From: Lachnospiraceae bacterium
GTDB taxonomy: Bacteria; Bacillota; Clostridia; Lachnospirales; Lachnospiraceae
Reading direction: 5' to 3'
Assembly (NCBI GenBank): GCA_024698145.1
Contig: JAILRO010000044.1
Span: 26,875-90,874, forward strand
Length of the DNA stretch: 64,000 bases
In this document: positions 1 to 8,235 of the stretch, piece by piece
Position numbering within the stretch: position 1 is the first letter of the stretch
How the letters are laid out: the number at the start of each line of letters is the position of its first letter
Notes under the pieces: model-generated
What the model saw: the letters and a program-made list of their open reading frames with translations, nothing else
Databases searched by the model: none
Told to the model about the DNA's origin: nothing
Made by a program: the position numbers and the translations under genes

Positions 1-863
1 CGGGAGTTGCCCATAGTGATGCAGTAATAATTGCAAGTATTGATAATAAGACAAAGGAAGTCAGACTTGCGTCTGTATACAGAGATTGTTTCCTTGAACT
101 TTCGAATAACTCTAATTCAACAGAGAAGGTTACTCATGCCTATATTTATGGAGGACCTACATGTTCGATGGAAACTCTTAATAAGAACTTAGATCTTAAT
201 ATCAAAGATTACGTTGCTGTTGATTTTAAGGCACTTACCAAGGCTATAGATGCTTTAGGTGGCGTAACAATTGATGTTAAGTCAAAGGAGATTAATAATC
301 TTAATCATAATTTGGAGGAACAGGTTCGGGTAACGGGAATTGCTTCGGAGGGTGTATGGTCTGCCGGTGAACAGACGCTTAATGGTACACAGGCAACTGC
401 TTACGCACGAATTCGTAAGGTCGGAAATGGAGACTTTGAAAGAACACAGAGACAGAGAGCTGTAATAACAGCGATGGTTAAGAAAGCAAAAGATTCAGAT
501 CTCTCTACACTTAACAATGCAATTGATGAAGTGTTACCTCTTGTTGCAACTAATCTTTCAAGAAAACAGATTTTATCTTTGGCTAAAGATTTGGCCGGTT
601 ATGAACTTACAGAGAATATTGGATTCCCTCTTTCGAATACAACACCGAATCTGGGAAGCAAGGGAAGCGTTGTTGTTCCTGCCAATTTGCTTAGTAATGT
701 TAAGAACCTTCACGAATTTTTGTATCCGACTGACAATGAATACAAACCTTCGTCAGAGGTAGAGAGAATTAGTAATGCAATAACAAATGAAACAGGTGTT
801 GGTGACCAGTTTACAGATGATAAGAAGACTGAAGAACCTACACAGACTAATCAGGGGAAATAG
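1..863 (+). CDS. LytR-CpsA-Psr (LCP) family protein, 5' truncated by the window edge
   Basis: The open frame runs in from the left edge (first full codon at base 3), so the N-terminus is missing; the internal ATG at 168 is not the true start. The visible part begins with the LCP core (SDAVIIASID, then VRLASVYRDCF) and continues through the conserved YARIRKVGNGDFERTQRQR segment, whose arginines bind the pyrophosphate of the lipid-linked substrate in this family. LCP proteins transfer teichoic acid or capsule polymers from undecaprenyl-pyrophosphate carriers to peptidoglycan at the outer membrane face. The C-terminus is a Thr/Glu/Gln-rich tail. It is followed by a hairpin and then by a secreted transglutaminase-like gene. 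The family call is firm; the exact polymer is not known. Confidence 0.9.
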   Translation, partial: GVAHSDAVIIASIDNKTKEVRLASVYRDCFLELSNNSNSTEKVTHAYIYGGPTCSMETLNKNLDLNIKDYVAVDFKALTKAIDALGGVTIDVKSKEINNLNHNLEEQVRVTGIASEGVWSAGEQTLNGTQATAYARIRKVGNGDFERTQRQRAVITAMVKKAKDSDLSTLNNAIDEVLPLVATNLSRKQILSLAKDLAGYELTENIGFPLSNTTPNLGSKGSVVVPANLLSNVKNLHEFLYPTDNEYKPSSEVERISNAITNETGVGDQFTDDKKTEEPTQTNQGK

Positions 864-873
864 AACACATTAG

Positions 874-920
874 AGGAACTTTGTTGATTAAAATGACATT
901 TAATGGATAAAGTTCCTTTT
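874..920 (+). terminator. Probable intrinsic terminator after the LCP gene
   Basis: Arms AGGAACTTT (874-882) and AAAGTTCCT (909-917) are perfect complements and are followed by TTT. The 26-nt loop holds a smaller ATTAAA/TTTAAT stem. It sits just before the ribosome site of the next gene, so it could also act as a leader hairpin. Confidence 0.55.
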
Positions 921-938
921 GTCATAGGAGGAGATATT

Positions 939-3443
939 ATGAGGAAAAGATATTATGCTTGTGCGGCTATGTTTCTTGTATCGGGGTTGGCGGTTATGAT
1001 GCCTGCAAGTGCTGTTAAAGCACAAAAGTCAGTAATTGAAGAGCAGAATATTCAACTCATACAAGAGGGTGATTTTGTTGTACCGGATGAAGATTATTCT
1101 TTCGATGACGAAGAATTGATAAGTTATCTTAACGGTAATGAAAGTGAGAACACCACGGAAACTGTTTCGTTAGATGAGCGAAAGAAAGCCTGTGCGGCCC
1201 AACTTTTATTAGCGATGCGTAACTGTGATTTGGAGATAGATGTCAGTGAATATGAACTTACGAAGGATGAGTTTAAGAAAGTAATATCTGACGTGGTTAA
1301 TAGTAATCCTGAACTGTTTTATATTGGGCAGAAATATGGTGTTACAAAAACTTCGACAGATGACGGTACTGAAATTGTTAAAAAATGTCTTGGATTTTAT
1401 GAGAATCAGAAGAAAATCAAAGATGACAACGGAAATGTTACAGGATACACGGCAGTTGATAAAGCGGATATAAAAGCAAAGAAAAAGGTAATTGAAGATA
1501 AAAGAGATGAGGTGTTAGCGACTGCGGTAAAAGCTAATATGACGACGGCAGAAAAAGCATTGCTTATTCACGATTATCTTTGTTTGAATGTAGAATATGA
1601 TTATAGTGCGTATATGCAGGAGCAGACGGGTGGACAGACTAATTATACTGAATCTGACTATGATATTTACGGTGCGCTGATATGCAAAAAGGCGGTTTGT
1701 CAGGGATATTCGCTAGCATTTAAGTATCTTATGGAAGAAGCAGGTTGTGATAATATAGGATTTGCAACTACATCTTCTCATGTATGGAATACAATTACCA
1801 TTGATGGTGAAGGATACAATGTTGATTGTACATGGGATGATCCTAATTGGGATACACTTGGTAATGTCAGACACAATTATCTGTTAAGAGGTCGCAATTT
1901 TGCTAACCATAATTCTTTGGAAAAGTCGGACAGGGAATGCAATGGAACACAATTTGACCACTACTTCTGGTGTGGAATAAACAGCGGAATATTTTATCAT
2001 GAGGGTAAGTTATATTATATCAATTCGGATGGCAAACTTTGCAAACGTGACGGAATAAACACAGAAGATAAGGAAGAGACTACAGACCTTTCGCTTGAGA
2101 CTACAGATTCATGGAATTACGTAAATGCCGCAAAACTTGCGCTCACAAAGAATTATGTTGTGTACCATGATCAGAAATCGTTATATGCTTATAAGTATAA
2201 GAACGGAGAAAAAGGAGAACTTTATAAGCCAAGCCTTGAGGATGAAGAAGAGATATATGGATTGGCTGTAAGCGGTGATACGTTGTCATATGCCACAAGA
2301 AACAGACAGGAAGTATTAGATAATAATATAACAGAGCAATCGGTTTATACTTACGCTTTGCCGGATGATCCGTTTATGGTTCCGGTAGAATCGGTTACAA
2401 TCACAGGTACAAACACTTTGCACATAACAATGCAGAATGGTGCATATGTGTATGAAAAAGGACAGTTGAAAGCAACTGTTAGCCCAACAGATGCAACGAA
2501 TAAAAGAATATATTCCTGGACAAGCAGTGATGAGTCGGTACTTCGAGTAGATGTTAATGGTGTGATTGTTGCAGTTGCGCCGGGAACGGTTACTGTCAAG
2601 GCAATATCTTATGATGGACCTACGGCAGCATTTAAAGTTTCGGTTGTTATGGAGGGTGATATTACATCTTCGGATGGCTCGGTTGTTCATTATGATGAAG
2701 GAAAACTTTTAGCTAACCAATTCTATACCGAGAATGGTAAAATATATTATTTGGGTGCCGATGGCAAACGTGTAAAAGGGTTTACTACAATAAGCGGCAA
2801 TAAATACTATTTTGACAGTGAAGGAGCAATGCTTACCGGTTGGCAGAAAATTGGCGGTAATACGTACTGCTTCAAATCAAACGGTGTTATGCTTACGGGT
2901 TGGCAGAACATAAACGGTAATACATATTATTTCAATGAAAATGGTTGGATGTTTACAGGTTGGCAGGAAATAAACGGATTCAAGTATTACTTTAATGATA
3001 AAGGAATTTCATTGACTGTCGGTTGGCAAAAAATAGATGGAAAGCAGTATTACTTCAATATGCAAGGTGTACCTGTTACAGGCTGGCAGGTTATTGAAGG
3101 AAGCACATACTGTTTTGATGAAAAAGGAGTTATGTTAACCGGATGGCGGAAAATATCGGGTAAAAAATACTACTTCAATAAAGAAGGAGTTATGTTAACC
3201 GGATGGAGAAAAATCTCAAAGAAACAGTATTATTTTAACAAGAAAGGTGCAATGCAGACCGGTTGGAAGACTATCAAGAAGAAGCGTTACTATTTCAATA
3301 AGAAGGGTGTTATGCAGACCGGTTGGAAGACTATCAAGAAGAAGCGTTACTACTTCACAAAGAAGGGTGTTATGGTTAAAGGTCTTACTACAATTAAAGG
3401 AGTTTCATACTACTTTGCAAATGATGGTCATTTTATAAGTTAA
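939..3443 (+). CDS. Secreted transglutaminase-like protein with BIG2 domain and choline-binding-type repeats
   Basis: The ATG at 939 is chosen because it follows AGGAGG at 6-7 bases and opens a clear signal peptide (MRKRYYACAAMFLVSG to ASAVKA); an in-frame ATG at 903 has no ribosome site. Of 834 residues, about 190-310 form a transglutaminase/protease-like core with a plausible triad: Cys254 in AVCQGYS, His281 in SSHVWN and Asp296 in VDCTW. A bacterial Ig-like BIG2 domain lies near 480-570. From about 591 to the end there are roughly ten 20-residue aromatic/glycine repeats (TGWQ..G..YYF...G type), the fold that binds choline or other wall polymers. The last repeats turn lysine-rich. It is likely a wall-attached enzyme that cross-links or cuts surface proteins; the substrate is unknown. 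Confidence 0.85.
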   Translation: MRKRYYACAAMFLVSGLAVMMPASAVKAQKSVIEEQNIQLIQEGDFVVPDEDYSFDDEELISYLNGNESENTTETVSLDERKKACAAQLLLAMRNCDLEIDVSEYELTKDEFKKVISDVVNSNPELFYIGQKYGVTKTSTDDGTEIVKKCLGFYENQKKIKDDNGNVTGYTAVDKADIKAKKKVIEDKRDEVLATAVKANMTTAEKALLIHDYLCLNVEYDYSAYMQEQTGGQTNYTESDYDIYGALICKKAVCQGYSLAFKYLMEEAGCDNIGFATTSSHVWNTITIDGEGYNVDCTWDDPNWDTLGNVRHNYLLRGRNFANHNSLEKSDRECNGTQFDHYFWCGINSGIFYHEGKLYYINSDGKLCKRDGINTEDKEETTDLSLETTDSWNYVNAAKLALTKNYVVYHDQKSLYAYKYKNGEKGELYKPSLEDEEEIYGLAVSGDTLSYATRNRQEVLDNNITEQSVYTYALPDDPFMVPVESVTITGTNTLHITMQNGAYVYEKGQLKATVSPTDATNKRIYSWTSSDESVLRVDVNGVIVAVAPGTVTVKAISYDGPTAAFKVSVVMEGDITSSDGSVVHYDEGKLLANQFYTENGKIYYLGADGKRVKGFTTISGNKYYFDSEGAMLTGWQKIGGNTYCFKSNGVMLTGWQNINGNTYYFNENGWMFTGWQEINGFKYYFNDKGISLTVGWQKIDGKQYYFNMQGVPVTGWQVIEGSTYCFDEKGVMLTGWRKISGKKYYFNKEGVMLTGWRKISKKQYYFNKKGAMQTGWKTIKKKRYYFNKKGVMQTGWKTIKKKRYYFTKKGVMVKGLTTIKGVSYYFANDGHFIS
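3181..3360 (+). repeat. 60-bp tandem repeats encoding the last wall-binding modules
   Basis: The blocks 3241-3300 and 3301-3360 differ at only 6 of 60 positions and share 41 consecutive identical bases. The block 3181-3240 is a more diverged copy. Each unit encodes one 20-residue repeat, so the array can change length in frame by slippage or recombination. Confidence 0.85.
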
Positions 3444-3464
3444 TAGTATTGTGAGAGGTGCAGG

Positions 3465-4817
3465 ATGGAGAAAAGCTTTAAAAGAATATTATGTCAACTT
3501 GCGGTTGCACTATGCGCAGTTGCATTTATCGGATTAACAGGAATTAAAGCGCATGCTGCGGATTATGCAAACGATGGTGCGCTTAAAGTGTCCGGAGTGG
3601 GGCTTGCCAGTACAAAAACAGGACAGAAAGTAATCCTTCGTGGTGTGAGTACGCATGGAATAAACTGGGATGTTGCATATCCGTATATTTCAACAGAGGC
3701 ATATGCAACGCTTAAGAATAATTATAATGTGGATGCGATAAGACTTGCGATGTATACTACAGAATATTTTGGCTATTGTGATAAAGCAGGTGCGGGCGAA
3801 TCACAAAGCGAAGTCCAAAGAGTTCTTAAGGAAAGAATAGACACCGGAGTAAAAGCTGCAACTGCCAATAATATGTATGTAATAATAGATTGGCATATAT
3901 TAAATGACCAGAATCCGAATAAATACAAGAGTCAGGCAAAAAAGTTTTTTGATGAGATTTCCAAAAAATATGCAGGTTATGATAATGTTCTTTATGAGAT
4001 TTGCAACGAACCAAACGGAGGGACAAGTTGGAGTGATATAACCAAGTATGCCAAGGAAATCATACCTGTAATCAGAGCCAATTCACCTAACTCGATTATT
4101 ATTGTCGGTACACCTACATGGTCTCAGGATGTGGATGTTGCTGCTGATAATCCTTTGCCGTACGATAATGTAATGTACACGCTTCATTTTTATTCGGCAA
4201 CGCACAAAGACAGTTATCGCGACAAATTAAAAAAGGCCATAGACAAGGGTCTTCCGATTATGGTTACAGAATATGGACTCTCTCCGGCGAGTGGTGACGG
4301 TAACCTTGACAAAGCAGAAGCGAAAAAATGGCTTGACATGTTAGATGCAAATGGTATAAGTTATTTTGCGTGGAGTTTGAGCAATAAGTCAGAAACTTCA
4401 GCGTTACTTAAATCAGGTACATCGAAGAAAAGCGGTTGGTCAACATCTGATTTATCGGAAGCCGGTAAGTGGGTGTTTGCTCAATACAAAAGCAGAAGCG
4501 GTTCGACAGGTTCACAGACTGACAGTGATCTTACAATGCCTGTTAAAGTAAAAGGATTAAAACTTAAGAAGATTAAGGGCAAGAAGATAAAAGTAACGTT
4601 TGATGCTGTTGAAGGTGCTTCCGGATATCAAATAAGATACTCGGACAACAAGAACTTTAAGAAGGCGAAGAATGTTACATCATTTACTAATAAAGTGACA
4701 CTTAAAAAACTTAAGAAGAAAAAGAGCTGCTATGTAAAAGTACGTGCATATAAAACGTCAGGGAATGTCAGAAAGTACGGAAAATACAGTGGCGTTAAAG
4801 TGATAAAAATAAAGTAG
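3465..4817 (+). CDS. Secreted GH5 endoglucanase with C-terminal fibronectin-III-like domain
   Basis: This 450-residue protein has a signal peptide (basic start, hydrophobic stretch LCQLAVALCAVAFIGL, cleavage near AHA). The catalytic domain spans about 40-340 and matches glycoside hydrolase family 5: acid/base Glu182 in ICNEPNGG and nucleophile Glu269 in VTEYGLSP, with the RGVSTHG strand near the start. Enzymes of this type cut beta-1,4-glucans outside the cell. Residues about 360-450 form a very lysine-rich Fn3-like domain (VKGLKLKKIKGKKIKV, then YQIRYSDNKNF). There is no cellulose-binding module, dockerin or LPXTG anchor; the basic tail may hold it to the anionic wall. It follows the transglutaminase gene by 21 bp, so the two are probably co-transcribed. 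Confidence 0.9.
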   Translation: MEKSFKRILCQLAVALCAVAFIGLTGIKAHAADYANDGALKVSGVGLASTKTGQKVILRGVSTHGINWDVAYPYISTEAYATLKNNYNVDAIRLAMYTTEYFGYCDKAGAGESQSEVQRVLKERIDTGVKAATANNMYVIIDWHILNDQNPNKYKSQAKKFFDEISKKYAGYDNVLYEICNEPNGGTSWSDITKYAKEIIPVIRANSPNSIIIVGTPTWSQDVDVAADNPLPYDNVMYTLHFYSATHKDSYRDKLKKAIDKGLPIMVTEYGLSPASGDGNLDKAEAKKWLDMLDANGISYFAWSLSNKSETSALLKSGTSKKSGWSTSDLSEAGKWVFAQYKSRSGSTGSQTDSDLTMPVKVKGLKLKKIKGKKIKVTFDAVEGASGYQIRYSDNKNFKKAKNVTSFTNKVTLKKLKKKKSCYVKVRAYKTSGNVRKYGKYSGVKVIKIK

Positions 4818-4846
4818 AAATGTGTTTTTATGGAGGAATTAAAGCA

Positions 4847-6082
4847 ATGAGGTGCAGAAAAATAGTTGACATAATATCGGTTTCGCTGGCGCTTGCAATA
4901 ATGTTGGCAAGTGGTGGAAAAGTAAACGCAAAGGAGATAACCATTCCATCGCAGCCGGCCACAACACAACAGGATACGCAAAGCACTTCGGAAGAAAAGA
5001 GTACACGTGAAACTAAAGAAAATGAGGCTACAACGGAATCGGTTGTAGATGCACAGGCAGGGGCAACACAGGTCTATCAATGTGCGAAAGCATTAGATGA
5101 GGATGTTCCGGAATTTACAACTGACGGTATAAGTCAGTATTGGAATAAAAAGAAAACAGCTTATTATGATGCAGATGAGAAAGTAACAGGTTGGAATGTT
5201 ATTGACGGAAAACTTTATTATTTCGATAAAAAGGGTAAGTTGTTTACCGATACCGGAATGCAGAAGGTTGGTAAAAAGTTCTATTATTTTAGTGAAGAAC
5301 ATTTTGCTTTATATGGTGTATATACGTCTGAGGATAGGGCGTATTATTTCGTGAAAAAAGGCGGAGAAAGATGCGAAAAACAAGGTGTTGTTAAGTTCTC
5401 CGGCGAGTATTATTGCATACAAAATGATGCGTCTTTAAAAAGCGGATGGTACAGAAACGATAAGGGTAAAAGATATTATTTTGATAAAGAAACATACAAA
5501 GCATTAAAAGATTGGAATTATGTTGGTAAGTATAAGTTTTTCTTTAACACAAAAGGACAACTTATGCAGGATGTCAGAAAAAAACTTACCAAATCTCAGA
5601 AGAAGGAATACTTTATAAGAGTTAACAGAAAGGCAAGTTGTGTCACAGTATATGCCAAAGACGGAGATAAAGGATTCACTATTCCTGTTGTTGCTTTTAT
5701 CTGTTCAGCCGGTAAAGAAACACCGAAGGGTTCATTTACAATCAAAGATAAACTCAGATGGCATGAACTTATGGGACCGTGCTGGGGACAGTGGTGCATG
5801 CACTTGACCACGGATATTTTATTCCATTCGGTTTATTACGACAAAGAAAGAGATAAGAAGTCGCTTAACGTATCTGCTTACAACAAGCTTGGAACGATGG
5901 CTTCTCATGGATGTGTTCGTATGAGAGCCGGTGATTGTAAATGGATATATGACAACTGTAATGTTGGAACCAAAGTAGAGATATACAATAATAAGAAGAA
6001 TCCGGGTCCATTTGATAAACCGACAATTAAGAAATTGTCTTCCGGACATACTTGGGATCCTACAGATCCAACTATTAAATGA
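4847..6082 (+). CDS. L,D-transpeptidase (YkuD) with choline-binding-type repeats
   Basis: The start at 4847 is preferred over 4820 because GGAGG lies 10 bases upstream and a signal peptide follows (MRCRKIVDIISVSLALAIML). Residues about 30-80 are a Thr/Glu-rich linker. About 95-240 hold four to six aromatic wall-binding repeats (KVTGWNVIDGKLYYFDKKG type). The C-terminal half is a YkuD L,D-transpeptidase domain: SAGKETPKGSF, and the catalytic motif SHGCVRM with His354 and Cys356. Such enzymes form 3-3 peptidoglycan cross-links or attach proteins to the wall. The order repeats-then-catalytic domain fits a wall-docked enzyme. It lies 29 bp after the endoglucanase gene and is followed by a clear terminator, so it closes the surface-protein operon. 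Confidence 0.9.
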   Translation: MRCRKIVDIISVSLALAIMLASGGKVNAKEITIPSQPATTQQDTQSTSEEKSTRETKENEATTESVVDAQAGATQVYQCAKALDEDVPEFTTDGISQYWNKKKTAYYDADEKVTGWNVIDGKLYYFDKKGKLFTDTGMQKVGKKFYYFSEEHFALYGVYTSEDRAYYFVKKGGERCEKQGVVKFSGEYYCIQNDASLKSGWYRNDKGKRYYFDKETYKALKDWNYVGKYKFFFNTKGQLMQDVRKKLTKSQKKEYFIRVNRKASCVTVYAKDGDKGFTIPVVAFICSAGKETPKGSFTIKDKLRWHELMGPCWGQWCMHLTTDILFHSVYYDKERDKKSLNVSAYNKLGTMASHGCVRMRAGDCKWIYDNCNVGTKVEIYNNKKNPGPFDKPTIKKLSSGHTWDPTDPTIK

Positions 6083-6089
6083 TGTTTTA

Positions 6090-6126
6090 GACTGCGTATT
6101 ACTGAATATGGTACGCAGTCTTTTAG
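6090..6126 (+). terminator. Intrinsic terminator after the L,D-transpeptidase gene
   Basis: Perfect 9-bp stem GACTGCGTA (6090-6098) and TACGCAGTC (6112-6120) followed by TTTTAGTTT. It ends the surface-protein operon. Confidence 0.85.
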
Positions 6127-6172
6127 TTTACATAATACATGGTAATATAATTACTGAATTTATATATTTTTG

Positions 6173-6201
6173 TTGTTTATTTTTACTAATAGTGATACAA
6201 T
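6173..6201 (+). promoter_or_regulatory. Sigma-A-type promoter of the first diguanylate cyclase gene
   Basis: TTGTTT (6173-6178), 17-bp spacer, TACAAT (6196-6201), 35 bp before the start codon. Confidence 0.6.
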
Positions 6202-6236
6202 AGGCACATAATTATGTAATTTTTTAAGGGGAAGTT

Positions 6237-8084
6237 ATGGATAAATATTGGAAAACATCGCAAAAATCAATAATAGCGTATGCGCATCTGTTTGGTTTGG
6301 CGATAATTGCATTCTCTGTGCTTTTGTTTTTGAACTTTTATGCGCTTTTTCGTAGCTCGAGAAGTAATCTGATAGATTCTCAACAAAATGATGTTGAACA
6401 ATCAGCCATTAAGACAACTTCGATAATTGAGGACAGTGTTAATGCCATCGAACTTACAACGTATGTACTTGATAAGATGATGGTGGATGGATTTACAGAG
6501 GAACAGATTACGGCATATCTTACAGAGCAGACGGAAGTATATACGAACGCTGTAGGTATGGATTTCACAGGAATTTATGGGTACATCAATGGAGAATATC
6601 TCGATGGATCCGGCTGGGTTCCTGATGATGATTATGTACCTGAAACGAGAGATTGGTATAAGGCTGCAATAGAATCGGATGGTGATATTGCTTTTGTTTC
6701 GCCTTATCTTGATATGCAGACAGGAAGCATGGTAATGTCTGTCAGTAAAATGTTAAATGATGGCAAGAGTGTGGTATCAGTTGATGTTGTGTTGGATGAC
6801 ATACAAAAAATAACCAAAGATCGAGTTCCGAAAGGTGAGGGCAATTATGCATTGGTGTTGTCAGGAGATGGAACGGTTGTTGCTCATTCTGCTCAGTCAA
6901 AGGTTGGACAATCTTATCTTAATGGTACAGGAACACTTGGTAATATCGTTGCCAAGAAATTGTTTGAAACTAAGGATAAGAACTTCGTTGCACAATATAA
7001 CGGTGTCAGGTACATGGTATTTTCGGCGCCGATCGGAGATGATTGGTATGCACTTACTGTTATGAATGAGAACAGTCTTTACGGACCGTTAAGAGGCTTG
7101 TATTTCATCTTCTTCATTGTGCTTATATTCTTTGTTGGTGTGATTAGTGCTATTTTTATCAAGCTGACACAAAAGCGTACAGAGGCAGAAAGCCTTAATG
7201 TACAGCTTCGCTCTATATCGGCAATATATCGAACTGTGCATATGATTGACCTTAATGCGGATACATTTAAAGAGATAACAAGTACTCCGGAAATAAGCAC
7301 GATGTTGCTTAATGGTTCAGAACATGCAGGCGATACACTTAAGCTTGTTATGGATATGAAGACGGCTGAGATTTCCAAAAAGTCGCTTGAACCATTCCTT
7401 GACCTTTCAACTCTTGATGAACGTCTTAAGTCGACAGGTACGGTTACTCAGGAGTTCCTTAATGATAACAACATGTGGTTCCGTGCGAGATTTGTTTCGG
7501 TAGATAATAATGATGACGGAACCCTTCACAGAGTATTATACATGGTTGAGGCGATAGATGAGGAGAAGAGACAACGTGATAATCTTCAGTATCTGTCAGA
7601 GACAGACCGTATGACGGGAATTCTTAACAGAGGTGGCGGCGAGACAAAGATTCGTGAAATGATTGAGAATGGACGAGGTGGAATGTTCTGTTTGTTGGAT
7701 GCTGATAAGTTCAAATCAATCAATGATAACTATGGACACGGTGCAGGTGACAAAGTTCTTATTGAAATTGCTAATTGTTTGAAACGATCATTTAGAGGTA
7801 ATGACGTTGTGCTAAGACTTGGTGGAGATGAGTTTGCGGCATATGCGCCTACCGTTATGAATGAGAAGATGGGTAAGCCTATTATAGACAGATTCTTTGA
7901 TAATATTAATCAGATAGAGATTGAAGAATTAAAGGGACGTAAAATATGCGTAAGTATGGGAGTCGCATTCTATCAGACGGGCGACACATATTCTTTTGAT
8001 GAACTATACAAGAGAGCTGACCAAGGAACCTACATAAGTAAGAAACATGAAGGTAATTATGTGACCTTCGAAGGGAAAGAATAA
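6237..8084 (+). CDS. Membrane diguanylate cyclase with extracellular Cache sensor and GGDEF domain
   Basis: The 615-residue protein has a transmembrane helix at about 17-38, an extracellular Cache-type sensor (about 40-280, with YVPETRDWYKAAIESD typical of these folds), a second helix at about 283-305, a PAS-like linker and a GGDEF domain from about 440. The signature GGDEF is at 529-533. An RxxD inhibition site is intact (RGND, 520-523, exactly five residues upstream), so it should make cyclic di-GMP and be restrained by its product. The GGGAAG-type ribosome site sits close before the ATG. It stands alone between its own promoter and terminator. The ligand of the sensor is unknown. Confidence 0.92.
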   Translation: MDKYWKTSQKSIIAYAHLFGLAIIAFSVLLFLNFYALFRSSRSNLIDSQQNDVEQSAIKTTSIIEDSVNAIELTTYVLDKMMVDGFTEEQITAYLTEQTEVYTNAVGMDFTGIYGYINGEYLDGSGWVPDDDYVPETRDWYKAAIESDGDIAFVSPYLDMQTGSMVMSVSKMLNDGKSVVSVDVVLDDIQKITKDRVPKGEGNYALVLSGDGTVVAHSAQSKVGQSYLNGTGTLGNIVAKKLFETKDKNFVAQYNGVRYMVFSAPIGDDWYALTVMNENSLYGPLRGLYFIFFIVLIFFVGVISAIFIKLTQKRTEAESLNVQLRSISAIYRTVHMIDLNADTFKEITSTPEISTMLLNGSEHAGDTLKLVMDMKTAEISKKSLEPFLDLSTLDERLKSTGTVTQEFLNDNNMWFRARFVSVDNNDDGTLHRVLYMVEAIDEEKRQRDNLQYLSETDRMTGILNRGGGETKIREMIENGRGGMFCLLDADKFKSINDNYGHGAGDKVLIEIANCLKRSFRGNDVVLRLGGDEFAAYAPTVMNEKMGKPIIDRFFDNINQIEIEELKGRKICVSMGVAFYQTGDTYSFDELYKRADQGTYISKKHEGNYVTFEGKE

Positions 8085-8092
8085 TTTTTAAG

Positions 8093-8120
8093 AATGACTG
8101 CTGGTCGGCAGTCATTTTTT
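8093..8120 (+). terminator. Intrinsic terminator after the diguanylate cyclase gene
   Basis: Perfect 9-bp stem AATGACTGC (8093-8101) and GCAGTCATT (8108-8116) with a 6-nt loop, followed by a T-run. Confidence 0.9.
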
Positions 8121-8152
8121 GTGCTCAAACCCTTGATAATGCGTGGCAATCC

Positions 8153-8181
8153 TTGACAAATATATTGCTTATAGGTAAAAT
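8153..8181 (+). promoter_or_regulatory. leuS promoter
   Basis: TTGACA (8153-8158), exactly 17 bp, TAAAAT (8176-8181). Only about 50 bp remain before the leuS start, which leaves no room for a T-box leader. Confidence 0.85.
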
Positions 8182-8235
8182 ATTATAGTTAATACAGTTT
8201 TATATTTTTTTGACATATTAAGGAGGAACAACAAG

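Noticed and set aside
903..938. Upstream ATG of the transglutaminase gene
   Set aside because: The ATG at 939 has AGGAGG and opens the signal peptide; the extension would precede the hydrophobic segment with no ribosome site.
2316..2690. 124-residue minus-strand frame opposite the transglutaminase gene
   Set aside because: It lies wholly inside a well-supported gene, has odd Cys/Asn/Arg composition and no ribosome site.
8121..8235. Possible T-box leader before leuS
   Set aside because: The region is only about 115 bp with a sigma-A promoter in the middle; no specifier stem or antiterminator can fit.
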